Positions 9,128 to 17,901 of a stretch of DNA of 64,000 bases are shown here, piece by piece. Position 1 is the first letter of the stretch, and each line of letters starts with the position of its first letter. Origin of the DNA: Bordetella parapertussis. Lineage in GTDB: Bacteria; Pseudomonadota; Gammaproteobacteria; Burkholderiales; Burkholderiaceae_D. The position numbers were made by a program, and so were the translations under genes. The notes below the pieces were generated by a model. The model saw only the letters and a list, made by a program, of their open reading frames with translations. It ran no database searches and was not told the origin of the DNA. Location of the stretch: assembly GCA_945866125.1 (NCBI GenBank), contig CAMBFZ010000020.1, positions 5,117 to 69,116 on the forward strand. Direction: 5' to 3'.

Positions 9128-9838
9128 CTAACGCAAGAGCGCTATCTGCGCCGCTTCAAGAAAACACCACTCCCCTTCCTCAAGCTCAAGCGCCGCTAAG
9201 CTAAGCTCGCCGATGGCGGTGCGCTGTAGCGCTGAACAATGATTGCCCGCAGCGGCTAGCATGCGCTTGACCTGATGGTACTTGCCTTGTTCCAGCACGA
9301 TTTCAATCTGATGGGTACCAAGCTGACGACACGACACGGCTGCCAAAGGTGCGGGTTCGTCGTTGAGCTGCACCCCGGCCATCAGGGTGTCAACTAAACC
9401 CGCGGTGACCGGATCGTGCGTCGTGGCGAGATAAAGTTTAGGGACATGCCGCTTCGGCGACGATTGCGCATGAATGAACGCGCCATCATCGGAGAGCAGC
9501 AGAAGGCCGGTGGTGTCGTGATCAAGCCGACCAACCGGTTGCACGTCGCGCCAGCTAAACTGCTCGGGCAGAATCGTCAGCACGCCAGGATGATGGCTAG
9601 GCTTGCGAGAACATTCGATCGCAGGCGGTTTGTTGAGTGCGATGTAAACCTGCATGCGCACTTCCCATTCTTCCTCAAACAGCGTAAAAAATAAGCCGTC
9701 GGTTTCAAAGCGCGCAGCGATGTCCGTGACGACCGTCTCGTGCACGGTCACTTCACCATCAGTAATCAATTTGCGGCACCACTTACGGCTGCCAAAGCCC
9801 TGCGACTGCAGGATACGGTCGATGCTCAATATTGTCAT
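9128..9838 (-). CDS. rsuA: 16S rRNA pseudouridine(516) synthase, RsuA type
   Basis: A 236-residue pseudouridine synthase. An N-terminal S4 RNA-binding domain (IDRILQSQGFGSRKWCRKLI) precedes the catalytic domain with GRLDHDTTGLLLLSDDG, in which the Asp is the nucleophile. The late block QGKYHQVKRMLAAAGNH is the KxxQVRRM-like motif shared by RsuA/RluB/E/F. The length matches RsuA (231 residues in E. coli). RsuA modifies U516 of 16S rRNA; paralogues RluB/RluE/RluF act on 23S rRNA, so the exact target position is an assignment by resemblance. Confidence 0.88.
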   Translation of the reverse strand: MTILSIDRILQSQGFGSRKWCRKLITDGEVTVHETVVTDIAARFETDGLFFTLFEEEWEVRMQVYIALNKPPAIECSRKPSHHPGVLTILPEQFSWRDVQPVGRLDHDTTGLLLLSDDGAFIHAQSSPKRHVPKLYLATTHDPVTAGLVDTLMAGVQLNDEPAPLAAVSCRQLGTHQIEIVLEQGKYHQVKRMLAAAGNHCSALQRTAIGELSLAALELEEGEWCFLEAAQIALLR

Positions 9839-9893
9839 GGCGGCACTCTACCAGAGAGCGTGCCGCCATGCCTAAACGCTGACCCGTGCTGGC

Positions 9894-10391
9894 CTACTGT
9901 CCAGAGGGCCGCGGCATGTCCATCGTGTCATTTGACGGCGGGGTGGTACTACCTGAACCTGAAGCACTACCGCTATTGACGCCACCCTGCTGGCCTGATT
10001 GTGGTGCCGACTGTTGTGTGCCTGATGTTGAGCCGCCGGCAGCCCCGGATTCAGGTTTGGCCTCATCCTGCGGGGTCGTTTGCGAAGCGCCTGATTCGCC
10101 TGTGGCGCCGGACGCACCGCCGCTACTTTGACTACTGCCTTCGCTTTCTTGTCCGGACTCGGATTTGCCTTCTGATTTTTTCTTGGCGCCCGACGACGAG
10201 CGTTCTTGGGTACCCGTTGCACTAGACCCGGTAGCGCTTTGCCCTGATAGCTCCTCAACCTTGCGCTCGACTTCGGCCGCGCGCGCCGGGTCTGTACTTT
10301 CGCTTATGCCCCCGGTTGTTGTCGATTGCGCGCTTGCCCAGCCCGACGAAACTAATAAAGCTAAAAATAAAACATTAACTGACTTGATCAT
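9894..10391 (-). CDS. Secreted low-complexity Ser/Gly/Gln-rich protein of unknown function
   Basis: A 165-residue protein with a clear Sec signal peptide (MIKSVNVLFLALLVSS-GWASAQ, cleavage after the ASA-Q junction likely). The rest is almost entirely S, G, T, Q, A and E with scattered K, with no Cys after the signal and no recognisable domain. A strong Shine-Dalgarno (GGAGGT) lies six to seven bases before the ATG, so it is likely translated well. Codon positions are GC-biased like the neighbours, which supports a real gene over a shadow frame. It lies 55 bases upstream of rsuA on the same strand. I do not recognise a family; an intrinsically disordered periplasmic or extracellular protein is the most that can be said. 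Confidence 0.65.
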   Translation of the reverse strand: MIKSVNVLFLALLVSSGWASAQSTTTGGISESTDPARAAEVERKVEELSGQSATGSSATGTQERSSSGAKKKSEGKSESGQESEGSSQSSGGASGATGESGASQTTPQDEAKPESGAAGGSTSGTQQSAPQSGQQGGVNSGSASGSGSTTPPSNDTMDMPRPSGQ

Positions 10392-10644
10392 ATTGACCTC
10401 CGTACTCAGTGGATAAATGGATAAGAGAAAAATGCCAGGCGGATTGACGGCTCAAGTACTGGCTTTAGGCAGAGCAAGGGCGCGTGTCCGGCTGCCAATC
10501 AGACTGATCAATCGCGTTGTAGTTTCATCAAGTCGACGTACGTAAGAGCCGAAACAGCGTGATTGTTTGCGTTGGAAGAAAACAAGGAAGGAAAAAACAA
10601 AAGAATAAAAGCCCGCCAGCAACCTGAACCCGGTCGGTCGCGGG

Positions 10645-11349
10645 TCACGGCGATGAGTTGGATGTGGCGTCTTTTTTCGCGCTTAGTTGTGCTTGCTGCA
10701 AAAGCGCCGCGAGGGAAATTTTCCCCTCCACACGAGCAAAATCAGCTGCGGTGAGGCCGAGCTCATTTTTTAGAGTAACGTCCGCCCCCTCAGCCAGCAG
10801 GAGTTGCACGATGCTCAGATGTCCGGCCCGTGCGGCCATCATCAGGGGCGTCGTTTTGTTGGGGGATTCTGCATCAATATAGGCAGACTGTTCTAGTAGC
10901 AGCCGCACAATCGGCGCACTGCCGGCAGCTGCAGCGTAGTGCAAGGCCGTCCAGCCCGTCCGGTTGATTTCGGCACCCTGCCCGATCAACGCAGATGCCG
11001 CTAGCTGATCAGATAAAAATGCGGCAATCATCAATGCTGTATCTCCATTACGTGAGCGTGCATTGAGCGCAATATCGGGTAGCGTCAGCAGCAAACGCAG
11101 AACCTTGCGCGACTTCTCGCGCACCGCAAGAATCAAGGCTGTATCAAAGCGTTCCGGCTCAATGGTGTTGGGATCAAAGCCGCGATTGAGCAAGCCTTGA
11201 CATTGGCGCACATCATCAAAACGAACAGCGCGAAACCATTGGGAAAACGAATCGGGCGGTTCTTCAAAAGATTTCAATAAGGTCGAAAAATCCGGCACCG
11301 CGGCCAGCACAAGCAGCTGACGGCGAACAGGATCAGTGGGCGCGCTCAT
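10645..11349 (-). CDS. Ankyrin-repeat protein
   Basis: A 234-residue protein built from about five ankyrin repeats: ALILAVREKSRKVLRLLL, GDTALMIAAFLSDQLAASALI, GWTALHYAAAAGSAPIVRLLL, KTTPLMMAARAGHLSIVQLLL and a last degenerate GLTAADFARVEG unit. No signal peptide or enzymatic domain is present, so it is probably a cytosolic protein-binding scaffold. Ankyrin proteins follow tatD in many Burkholderiales; the partner is unknown. The chosen ATG at 11349 overlaps the tatD stop by 17 bases; another ATG at 11358 adds three residues. Confidence 0.85.
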   Translation of the reverse strand: MSAPTDPVRRQLLVLAAVPDFSTLLKSFEEPPDSFSQWFRAVRFDDVRQCQGLLNRGFDPNTIEPERFDTALILAVREKSRKVLRLLLTLPDIALNARSRNGDTALMIAAFLSDQLAASALIGQGAEINRTGWTALHYAAAAGSAPIVRLLLEQSAYIDAESPNKTTPLMMAARAGHLSIVQLLLAEGADVTLKNELGLTAADFARVEGKISLAALLQQAQLSAKKDATSNSSP

Positions 11350-12127
11350 TGCTATCAATACGAAACAGGGTTTGAAAATTATGGGTCGTGACTTCTGCCA
11401 ATTCAGCCAACGACACGCCTTTTAAGTCAGCCAAAAATTCGGCAACATGTTTGACAAAGCCCGGCTCATTGGTTTTGCCACGCATCGGGACCGGTGCCAG
11501 ATACGGCGAATCGGTCTCAATCAACATGCGCTCGAGCGGCACGGCAAGAGCCACAGCTTGCAAGTCTTTGGCGCTTTTGAACGTGACGATGCCGGAGAAA
11601 GAAATATAAAAACCCATTGCCATGGAGGCTTGCGCGACCTCCATCGATTCGGTGAAACAATGCATCACGCCTGCTACCCCGCCCTGATCCGTGCCGCCCT
11701 TTTCTTCTTGCAAAATACGCAAGGTGTCTGCTGATGCGGATCGGGTATGAATAATGAGCGGCTTGCCGGTGGCTCTTGAGGCGCGTATGTGGACCCGAAA
11801 GCGTTCACGCTGCCACTCGAGCTCGCCCTGCAGGCGAAAGTAGTCGAGGCCCGTCTCGCCAATGGCGATAATTTTCGGATGGGCAGACAGTCGTACCAAT
11901 TCGTCGACCGTGGGCTCGGGTGTATTAGCATAATCCGGATGAACACCAACCGATGCGTAGATGTGAGGATACTGCTCGGCCAAAGCAAGCACCTGCGGAA
12001 AATCCGGCAAGTTCACCGAGACGCATAAGGCATGGCTAACCTGGTTGTCAGCCATCTTGCTCAAAATAGCAGGCAGGCGCTCGGCAAGCTCGGGAAAATT
12101 GATATGGCAATGGGAATCGATAAACAT
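11333..12127 (-). CDS. TatD-family metal-dependent hydrolase (YcfH-like)
   Basis: A 264-residue TIM-barrel amidohydrolase-type enzyme. Metal ligands are visible: H6-C-H8 near the N-terminus, the Glu of GETGLDY, the His of IIHTRSA, HCFT, and the Asp of IETDSPYLAP. TatD enzymes are Mg-dependent 3'-5' DNases/RNases or D-aminoacyl-tRNA deacylases; the holB-pilZ-tatD position matches E. coli ycfH. It sits in the operon mltG-tmk-holB-pilZ-tatD-ank and overlaps the ankyrin gene. Confidence 0.92.
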   Translation of the reverse strand: MFIDSHCHINFPELAERLPAILSKMADNQVSHALCVSVNLPDFPQVLALAEQYPHIYASVGVHPDYANTPEPTVDELVRLSAHPKIIAIGETGLDYFRLQGELEWQRERFRVHIRASRATGKPLIIHTRSASADTLRILQEEKGGTDQGGVAGVMHCFTESMEVAQASMAMGFYISFSGIVTFKSAKDLQAVALAVPLERMLIETDSPYLAPVPMRGKTNEPGFVKHVAEFLADLKGVSLAELAEVTTHNFQTLFRIDSNERAH

Positions 12128-12171
12128 ACTCGATATTGTACGTGGGCTCGACCCGCGATGCCTTTTACCGC

Positions 12172-12546
12172 TTACATCGTATGGGTAGCCCTGGCCGAAC
12201 CCAGCGCCGTACCAAGCAGCTCTTCAATACGCTGACGCAGGCGACGACCGGTTTCGTCATCTGGAAAATGAACGCCGACTCCCGGCGTGTGGTTGTTGCT
12301 TGCGCCGGTCGGGGTCATCCAGACGACTTTGCCGGCGATCGGATAACGAATTTCATCTTCCATTAGCGAAAGCAACAGAAAAATTTCTTCGCCAAGCTGA
12401 CAATTTTTGTTGGTCGGGACAAAAATGCCGCCATAGGTAAGAAAGGGCATATAGGCGGTGTACAGCGCGGCACGTTCGCGGATCGCGAGCGAAATGACGG
12501 CTGGCCGGAATCCAAAATGATCTGATTGCGTTGATTGCTCTGCCAT
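12172..12546 (-). CDS. pilZ: PilZ-domain protein
   Basis: A 124-residue single-domain protein of the type IV pilus PilZ type. It has the core FVPTNK-x-LGEEIFLLL and the GKVVWMTP-x-GVGVHF region. The canonical RxxxR and D/NxSxxG c-di-GMP motifs are not seen at their usual place, which is normal for the PilZ protein itself: it acts through protein partners in pilus assembly and does not bind c-di-GMP well. It lies between holB and tatD, the conserved context of pilZ in beta- and gammaproteobacteria. Confidence 0.87.
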   Translation of the reverse strand: MAEQSTQSDHFGFRPAVISLAIRERAALYTAYMPFLTYGGIFVPTNKNCQLGEEIFLLLSLMEDEIRYPIAGKVVWMTPTGASNNHTPGVGVHFPDDETGRRLRQRIEELLGTALGSARATHTM

Positions 12547-12603
12547 GATGAGACTTTCTGAAAGTAGCGTGGAGTCGGTCGGTCATCGACTCGCTAGGCA
12601 CGT

Positions 12604-13647
12604 TCAGCGAAACAAACGCGTATACGCAAGTAGCATGTCTTCGATAAACAAGCGCGCTGATAAGGGATGCTCTGCCACGCCACGTCGCGCACCCGCATCT
12701 CGTAAGGCTTGCTGCAGCGTATCCACCGGCACACGTGCTGCTAATGCGGTTAGTGCTTGCTGATGACCGGGGTAGTAGCGTACTCGAGCGCAGAGTTTGG
12801 CTGAGAATAGGTCAGCCAGCCAGCGCTGTTGCCATCCCACTAGCAGGGTTAGTGGCAATTTTTGTAGCCGCTCCGCCACAGCGAGTGCGCCGGCCGCATC
12901 GGGGCGCGCTAATTGTGCGAGCAGTTCATCGCGCGCTTCAGCATGCTCGCCTTGCGCAGACTCCCATGCAGCCAAAGGCGCGCCACCTTGCTCGGCCAGC
13001 CATCGCGGCGCGTCAGTGACGCCTTGCGTTTCTAGCCAGAGCAAGGCAGCGTCCCGGCCCGGCATGCCAAGCGCAAATTTGCGGCAGCGTGACAAAATCG
13101 TCGGCAACAGACGCTCGATGCGATGCGCTACAAGTAAAAAAATGGTCTGTGGTGGTGGCTCTTCCAGTGTCTTGAGCAAGGCATTAGCGGAGGCGCTATT
13201 AAGCGCTTCCGCCGGATACAGCAACACCACGCGCAAGCCCGCGCGATGAGTTGTTACGTTCATAAATGTTGATAGCGAACGGACCTGCTCAATGCGAATT
13301 TCTTTGGATGGTGCGCGGGCGCTACTGCCGGATTTTTTGGCAGCCGGTTCGTCACCCTCCGCCGTGCCTTCATCAGCGCCGTCTTGTTCCAGTACCTCGG
13401 GCCGCACACGCCGGTAATCAGGATGACTGTATTGGCTAAACCAGCCACATGCCTCGCATGCACCACAGGCGTGGCCATTGGGCAGAGGCCGATCGCACAG
13501 TAGTGATTGCGCGAATCGTTCGGCGAACGCGGTCTTGCCGGTACCCTCGGCGCCATGAAACAAAATTGCATGCGGTAGCCTGGCACGCAGTTGCTGCAGC
13601 TGCTGCCAGTCTTGCTGCTGCCAAGGGTAGATCGGGGTGTCGATCAT
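12604..13647 (-). CDS. holB: DNA polymerase III subunit delta'
   Basis: A 347-residue clamp-loader subunit. The Walker A-like GAEGTGKTAFAERFA is followed by a zinc-binding block (CGACEACGWF with an upstream Cys in LLCDRPLP), then SVALLYPAEALN-ASANALLKTLEEPPP and the conserved SRC (ILSRCRKF). These are the AAA+ features of delta'/gamma. I chose ATG 13647 (MIDTPIYPW) because homologues begin there; it lies four bases after the tmk stop. The region between the zinc block and the EIRIEQVR motif contains an Asp/Glu/Lys-rich insert. Part of the replication clamp loader and cotranscribed with tmk. Confidence 0.94.
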   Translation of the reverse strand: MIDTPIYPWQQQDWQQLQQLRARLPHAILFHGAEGTGKTAFAERFAQSLLCDRPLPNGHACGACEACGWFSQYSHPDYRRVRPEVLEQDGADEGTAEGDEPAAKKSGSSARAPSKEIRIEQVRSLSTFMNVTTHRAGLRVVLLYPAEALNSASANALLKTLEEPPPQTIFLLVAHRIERLLPTILSRCRKFALGMPGRDAALLWLETQGVTDAPRWLAEQGGAPLAAWESAQGEHAEARDELLAQLARPDAAGALAVAERLQKLPLTLLVGWQQRWLADLFSAKLCARVRYYPGHQQALTALAARVPVDTLQQALRDAGARRGVAEHPLSARLFIEDMLLAYTRLFR

Positions 13648-13651
13648 GAAT

Positions 13652-14269
13652 TCAGCATCCCGCCATGCTGGCAATCAGTGCATCGATTTCCGCGTTGACT
13701 GCAGCAATCGACTGGGTTGAATCAATCACGCGTATCCGTGCCGGAAATTGCGCGGCGCGCTGTAGGTAGGCGGCGCGGGTGGCGGCGAAAAAATCTTGTT
13801 TTTCTTTTTCGAATTTGTCTAGCGTGCGGTGCGCATCCAGACGTTGGCGCGCGACCTCAAGCGGCACATCAAACAACAAAGTGAGATCCGGCTGCAAATC
13901 GGGGTGCACCCATTGCTCTAGTACGGCTAGCTTTTCCAGCGACAGTTTGCGCCCTCCGCCCTGATAGGCAAAACTGGCATCGGTAAATCGGTCGGAGATG
14001 ACCCAGTCACCCCGCGCCAATGCCGGAGCGATGACCTGCGCAATGTGTTCGCGTCGTGACGCAAACATTAGCAAGGCTTCGGTTTCCAGATGCATCGGTT
14101 CTTGCAGAAGGAGTTCACGCAGTTTTTCGCCAAGTGGCGTACCGCCCGGCTCGCGCGTCGTGACCACCGTCTTGCCGCTGGCGCGCAATTGCGTAGCCAC
14201 GCTGTCGACATGGGTGGATTTACCCGCGCCGTCTATGCCTTCAAAGGTGATGAATTTACCGGGTGTCAT
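13652..14269 (-). CDS. tmk: Thymidylate kinase
   Basis: A 205-residue enzyme that phosphorylates dTMP to dTDP. It shows the P-loop FEGIDGAGKST, the TREPGGTPLGE substrate motif, the ISDRFTDASFAYQGGGR block (DR and lid region), and LLFDVPLEVARQR. All features are intact. It lies 23 bases downstream of mltG and just upstream of holB in a conserved operon. Confidence 0.96.
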   Translation of the reverse strand: MTPGKFITFEGIDGAGKSTHVDSVATQLRASGKTVVTTREPGGTPLGEKLRELLLQEPMHLETEALLMFASRREHIAQVIAPALARGDWVISDRFTDASFAYQGGGRKLSLEKLAVLEQWVHPDLQPDLTLLFDVPLEVARQRLDAHRTLDKFEKEKQDFFAATRAAYLQRAAQFPARIRVIDSTQSIAAVNAEIDALIASMAGC

Positions 14270-14292
14270 GACGATGGAAAATAAATTGCGCC

Positions 14293-15276
14293 TTAGCGCT
14301 GATACTGGTTAACGGCCTTGTTATGGTCAGCAAGGTTGTCAGAAAACTGGCTGCTGCCATCGCCACGGGCGACAAAATATAAGTCATTGGTCGCGGCAGG
14401 ATTGAGCGCGGCCTCAAGTGCGGCCAGACCGGGCAAGGCGATCGGGGTCGGCGGCAAACCGGCGCGTCGATAGGTATTGTAGGGCGTGTCCGTAAGCAGG
14501 TCTTGTTTGCGGATATTGCCATCAAAGCCTGCGCCCATGCCATAGATGACGGTTGGGTCTGTTTGTAGCAGCATGCCGCGTTTTAAGCGGTTCACAAAAA
14601 CGGCAGCGATGCGCTTGCGCTCGGCTTCTTGTCCGGTTTCTTTTTCGATGATGGACGCCATAATTAAGGCTTCATAGGGCGAGGCATAAGGCAGGTCGGC
14701 AGCCCGGCTGGCCCATGCCTGCGCTAATTTTTTTTGCATCTGCGCGTGGGCCTGCTGAAATAATTGCAAGTCAGATGTGCCGCGGGCAAAGACATACGTA
14801 TCCGGATAAAACAAGCCTTCGGGGTGGGTGTAGTCGGGCGTAATTTTGGCTAGCAGTGCGGCATCGGAGAGCCCGGCGGCAACCGGGCTGAGCCATTTGT
14901 GGCGCACGAGCTCGGCGCGCATCTGCGCAAAGCTCCAGCCTTCGATGATCGTCAGTGACTCCTGGATGGTCTCACCGCGCACCAGCATCTCGATCAGGGA
15001 CAAGGGCGTGCTGCCAGGCTGCAGCCGGTAGCTGCCGGCCTTAATGGCGCCGGCACGACCCAGACTACGGATCACTATTTCCATCAGCGTCGGCTGGGCT
15101 GCGACGCCACTGTCGTGTAGCTGGCGCATCGCACTACGTACCCCGCTCCCGGGCTTAATGGTGAATTCGATGGGCGTGGTCGCCGGTTCGGCGAGCGGCT
15201 GCCGGGCCCAGTAGACGACAAAGCCTGCGCCGCTTAAAGCCAAGAGCACCAGCACTATTATTATTTTTTTCAGCAT
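14293..15276 (-). CDS. mltG: Endolytic peptidoglycan transglycosylase MltG (YceG)
   Basis: A 327-residue inner-membrane protein with one N-terminal transmembrane segment (IIIVLVLLALSGAGFVVY). The YceG/LysM-like periplasmic domain contains the catalytic Glu in ASIIEKETGQEAER, followed by the NRLKRGM-LQTDPTVIYG and TPYNTYR-GLPPTPI motifs. MltG cleaves nascent glycan strands and is thought to set their length. The ATG at 15276 (MLKK) is chosen; an ATG two codons upstream is equally possible. It is the first gene of the mltG-tmk-holB-pilZ-tatD-ank operon, divergent from ygfZ. Confidence 0.95.
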   Translation of the reverse strand: MLKKIIIVLVLLALSGAGFVVYWARQPLAEPATTPIEFTIKPGSGVRSAMRQLHDSGVAAQPTLMEIVIRSLGRAGAIKAGSYRLQPGSTPLSLIEMLVRGETIQESLTIIEGWSFAQMRAELVRHKWLSPVAAGLSDAALLAKITPDYTHPEGLFYPDTYVFARGTSDLQLFQQAHAQMQKKLAQAWASRAADLPYASPYEALIMASIIEKETGQEAERKRIAAVFVNRLKRGMLLQTDPTVIYGMGAGFDGNIRKQDLLTDTPYNTYRRAGLPPTPIALPGLAALEAALNPAATNDLYFVARGDGSSQFSDNLADHNKAVNQYQR

Positions 15277-15396
15277 GGCCATGTTCGACTCCCGATTGTT
15301 TTACGGTACCCTTTACTGCATCTCTGACGCGCTTTTGGCAGCGCTACTATAATCAGGCCGTAATAATAGACGCCAAATCCTATTTTCCCCAATTTT

Positions 15397-16446
15397 ATGC
15401 CTGAGACCGACATCAGCTGGCAAGATTTTCTCTTCAGCCAGGGCGCAAGCCTGACCCCACAGACGGTGTTCGAGATTGACCGCTTCAGCGCCATTGTGCC
15501 TGAACCCGCGGGTGACTTTTTTTCGCCTCAGTTGCACTTGGGCGTGCTGGCCGCACAAGGCCCGGACGCTGCTAACTTTCTTCATAACCAGCTCACTAAT
15601 GACGTACTGAGCCTGGACGACACGACAGCGCGACTCGCCGGCTATTGCTCACCCAAGGGACGCCTGCTGGCCACGATGCTGATCTGGAAGTCTGGAGAAC
15701 AGTTTTTGATGGCAATGCCGCGTGAGATTTTACCGGCCATTCAAAAGCGTTTACAGATGTTCGTGATGCGATCAAAACTGACCCTGACTGACGTCAGCGA
15801 CAGCATGGCTCTGATTGGAATAATGGCGCCGCCCGAAAAGCTCACCGGGCTCTCGCCGTCATCGCTCCCGGCCACGTCCTACGCCGTGACACAGGATACA
15901 TCAGGCACCCTGATCCGGCTTCCAGATGCCGGGCAACAGTGGCGCTATCAGTGGGTGGGCGAGCTTGCGCAGGCACGCGCTGTGTGGCCTATGCTGGCAC
16001 TGCAACTGCCACCGGTGGCCAACAGGCTGTGGCGCTGGAGCGAGATTATCGCCGGGCTACCGCAAATCACCTTGGCCACGCAGGAGCAGTTTGTGCCACA
16101 AATGGTCAACTTTGAACTCATCGGTGGTGTCAATTTTCGCAAGGGCTGCTACCCGGGCCAGGAGATTGTCGCGCGCAGTCAGTATTTGGGAAAATTCAAG
16201 CGCAGGATGTTAATCGCGCAGGTCGACGCGGGCCCCATTAAGGCGGGGATGGACGTTTTTTCTGAAGCCGACCCTACACAGCCGTGCGGCATGATCGTTA
16301 ACGCCGAGCCGGGTCCGGACGGCGTGCTGACCTGCCTAGTGGAAATCAAGCTTGATGCGGCTGAGCAGCCCGTGCATCTCGGCGTTGCCGATGGTCCGCT
16401 GCTCCATTTCTTGACGCTGCCCTACCCGATCCCTGCCCCAGCCTAA
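15397..16446 (+). CDS. ygfZ: Folate-binding protein YgfZ (Fe-S cluster protein maintenance)
   Basis: A 349-residue aminomethyltransferase-fold protein. It has LLHNQLTND-like residues (FLHNQLTND), YCSPKGRLLA, and the diagnostic KGCYPGQEIVARSQYLG motif containing the conserved Cys. YgfZ/IbaG-linked proteins use tetrahydrofolate in repair or assembly of certain Fe-S enzymes such as MiaB. It is divergent from mltG across a 120-base region and followed two bases later by DUF4936. Confidence 0.93.
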   Translation: MPETDISWQDFLFSQGASLTPQTVFEIDRFSAIVPEPAGDFFSPQLHLGVLAAQGPDAANFLHNQLTNDVLSLDDTTARLAGYCSPKGRLLATMLIWKSGEQFLMAMPREILPAIQKRLQMFVMRSKLTLTDVSDSMALIGIMAPPEKLTGLSPSSLPATSYAVTQDTSGTLIRLPDAGQQWRYQWVGELAQARAVWPMLALQLPPVANRLWRWSEIIAGLPQITLATQEQFVPQMVNFELIGGVNFRKGCYPGQEIVARSQYLGKFKRRMLIAQVDAGPIKAGMDVFSEADPTQPCGMIVNAEPGPDGVLTCLVEIKLDAAEQPVHLGVADGPLLHFLTLPYPIPAPA

Positions 16447-16448
16447 GC

Positions 16449-16739
16449 ATGGATTTGTATATCTACTATCGCGTGCGTGCTGAACACGCCACCATGCTGC
16501 GGCAGCAGATCGCTGCGCTGCAGAGTGCGCTTTGTGCGCAGTGGCCGGTGCAAGCGGCGCTCAAGCGGCGCGATGATAGGGCCGCAGGCGCTGCACAGAC
16601 GTGGATGGAAATTTACACTGACACCGCTGCTGATTTTTTACCGGCGCTGCAGCGCGCGGTGGATTCAGCCGGGCTAATGCAGTACATCGAAGGCGAGCGA
16701 CATCTGGAAATTTTTGTGGACATTCCTGTATGTGCCTGA
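16449..16739 (+). CDS. DUF4936 family protein
   Basis: A 96-residue small protein beginning MDLYIYYRV with a mid-protein TWMEIYTD and a C-terminal HLEIFVDIP. This matches the DUF4936 family, common in Betaproteobacteria next to ygfZ. The pattern resembles a small ferredoxin-like alpha/beta fold. Function unknown. It follows ygfZ by two bases and overlaps the NRDE gene by ten, so the three are likely one operon. Confidence 0.82.
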   Translation: MDLYIYYRVRAEHATMLRQQIAALQSALCAQWPVQAALKRRDDRAAGAAQTWMEIYTDTAADFLPALQRAVDSAGLMQYIEGERHLEIFVDIPVCA

Positions 16740-17446
16740 TCGTATTTGCGTGGCAGCTAGTGCCAAATTTGCCGTTGATGCTCGCTGCTAATCGCGACGA
16801 ATTTTACGCCCGCCCAGCGCTGGCCGCCCACTGGTGGCAAGATCATCCGGGCATTTATGCCGGGCGTGATGTGCGGGCCGGCGGCACGTGGCTTGGCATC
16901 GATAAGCAAGGTCGTTTTGCAGCGCTAACCAATATCCGCAACGGCGAAAAAAAACGCGCTGATACGCCTTCACGCGGCGCATTGGTTGCCGATTATTTGC
17001 GGGGCGATCTTAATGCGCATGATTATCTGCATCAGCTGACGCCAGAGGCGCACCGCTACGAAGGGTTTAATCTGATCATTGGCGATGCGACCCGCATATT
17101 CTGTTTTTCAAATGAGCGCCCGACCGAGATCGTGGCGCTTGTGCCTGGCATTTATGGCGTATCAAACGGTGCGCTTGATACGCCTTGGCCGAAGGTCGTA
17201 CGCGCCAAGGCACAGTTTGCCAGTCTTCTTTGTCAAACTGCGCCTGATGATGCCTATTTCGAGATGCTCACTGATGCAAAAAAAACGTCGGATTGCCGCT
17301 TACCAAAAACCGGCGTGAGTATCGAATGGGAGCGGCTGCTCTCATCCATCTTTATCGAGTCGCCCGAATACGGCACGCGCGTGTCGTCGCTTTTACGGGT
17401 CGATGCGCAAAACGGTGCGCAGTTGCTCGAACGACTGATTCGATAA
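16730..17446 (+). CDS. NRDE (TANGO2-like) family protein
   Basis: A 238-residue protein with the family signature near the N-terminus, MCLIVFAWQ followed by LAANRDEFYARP, and AGGTWLGIDKQGRFAALTNIRN. The Cys at position 2 is reminiscent of N-terminal nucleophile hydrolases. Bacterial NRDE proteins are uncharacterised; the eukaryotic relative TANGO2 affects heme/lipid handling. The start overlaps DUF4936 by ten bases. It is the last gene before the AT-rich accessory region. Confidence 0.88.
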   Translation: MCLIVFAWQLVPNLPLMLAANRDEFYARPALAAHWWQDHPGIYAGRDVRAGGTWLGIDKQGRFAALTNIRNGEKKRADTPSRGALVADYLRGDLNAHDYLHQLTPEAHRYEGFNLIIGDATRIFCFSNERPTEIVALVPGIYGVSNGALDTPWPKVVRAKAQFASLLCQTAPDDAYFEMLTDAKKTSDCRLPKTGVSIEWERLLSSIFIESPEYGTRVSSLLRVDAQNGAQLLERLIR

Positions 17447-17901
17447 CAGCGCAGAGTACGAGCGCCAATCGCGCACGCTGGCTCGCGCGAAATTCAACGA
17501 AAATCTCCTAACATCGAACCACACTTCAGTGGCGTTGCGCTCCACGGCCTACGTTTCACCTTCTCTATTTCCAAGCAAAAAAAACTCACGCCACGAGTGC
17601 TCGTGTTCGTTGAGGTCACGCAAAGTAGACAGGCAAAGTAATAGTCAAAAACTGTCTTCGATCACGTTGTTTTTTGACGACTTGATGCAAATAATTACGC
17701 TGCACGCAGCAGAAATCGCCAATAAATTGCGGCATGCTTCACGCACAGACAGAGACGGAAAAAGACACCACGTATCGCATTTCGGCAAGCGCACCAACGA
17801 ACTTTCATCGCCAAATAAAAATGAAATCAGAGGGTAAATCACTCTGTCTGCAAAGTGAAATTTTTTGTAATGAGCTACATATTTTGGGAGAGATATTGGT
17901 C
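17447..17901. other. Intergenic stretch before the halogenase-like operon
   Basis: This 455-base region contains no gene I can support. Base composition shifts from GC-rich to AT-rich across it, most clearly after about 17640. It should contain the promoter of the downstream five-gene operon, but I cannot pick a confident -35/-10 pair, riboswitch or operator. No inverted-repeat insertion-sequence ends or tRNA remnant were recognised. A short frame at 17529-17837 has no family resemblance and is rejected. Confidence 0.5.

Noticed and set aside
12172..12546. PilZ protein as a c-di-GMP receptor of the GGDEF-EAL enzyme
   Set aside because: The RxxxR and D/NxSxxG motifs are not seen, and the gene belongs to the type IV pilus PilZ subgroup that does not depend on c-di-GMP binding.
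17529..17837. Short open frame in the gap upstream of the halogenase-like gene
   Set aside because: No ribosome site, no family resemblance and a composition that changes midway; it also overlaps the open upstream part of the halogenase-like frame.
17447..17901. Lysine riboswitch or T-box controlling the halogenase-like operon
   Set aside because: I could not find the conserved cores or a terminator/antiterminator pair.
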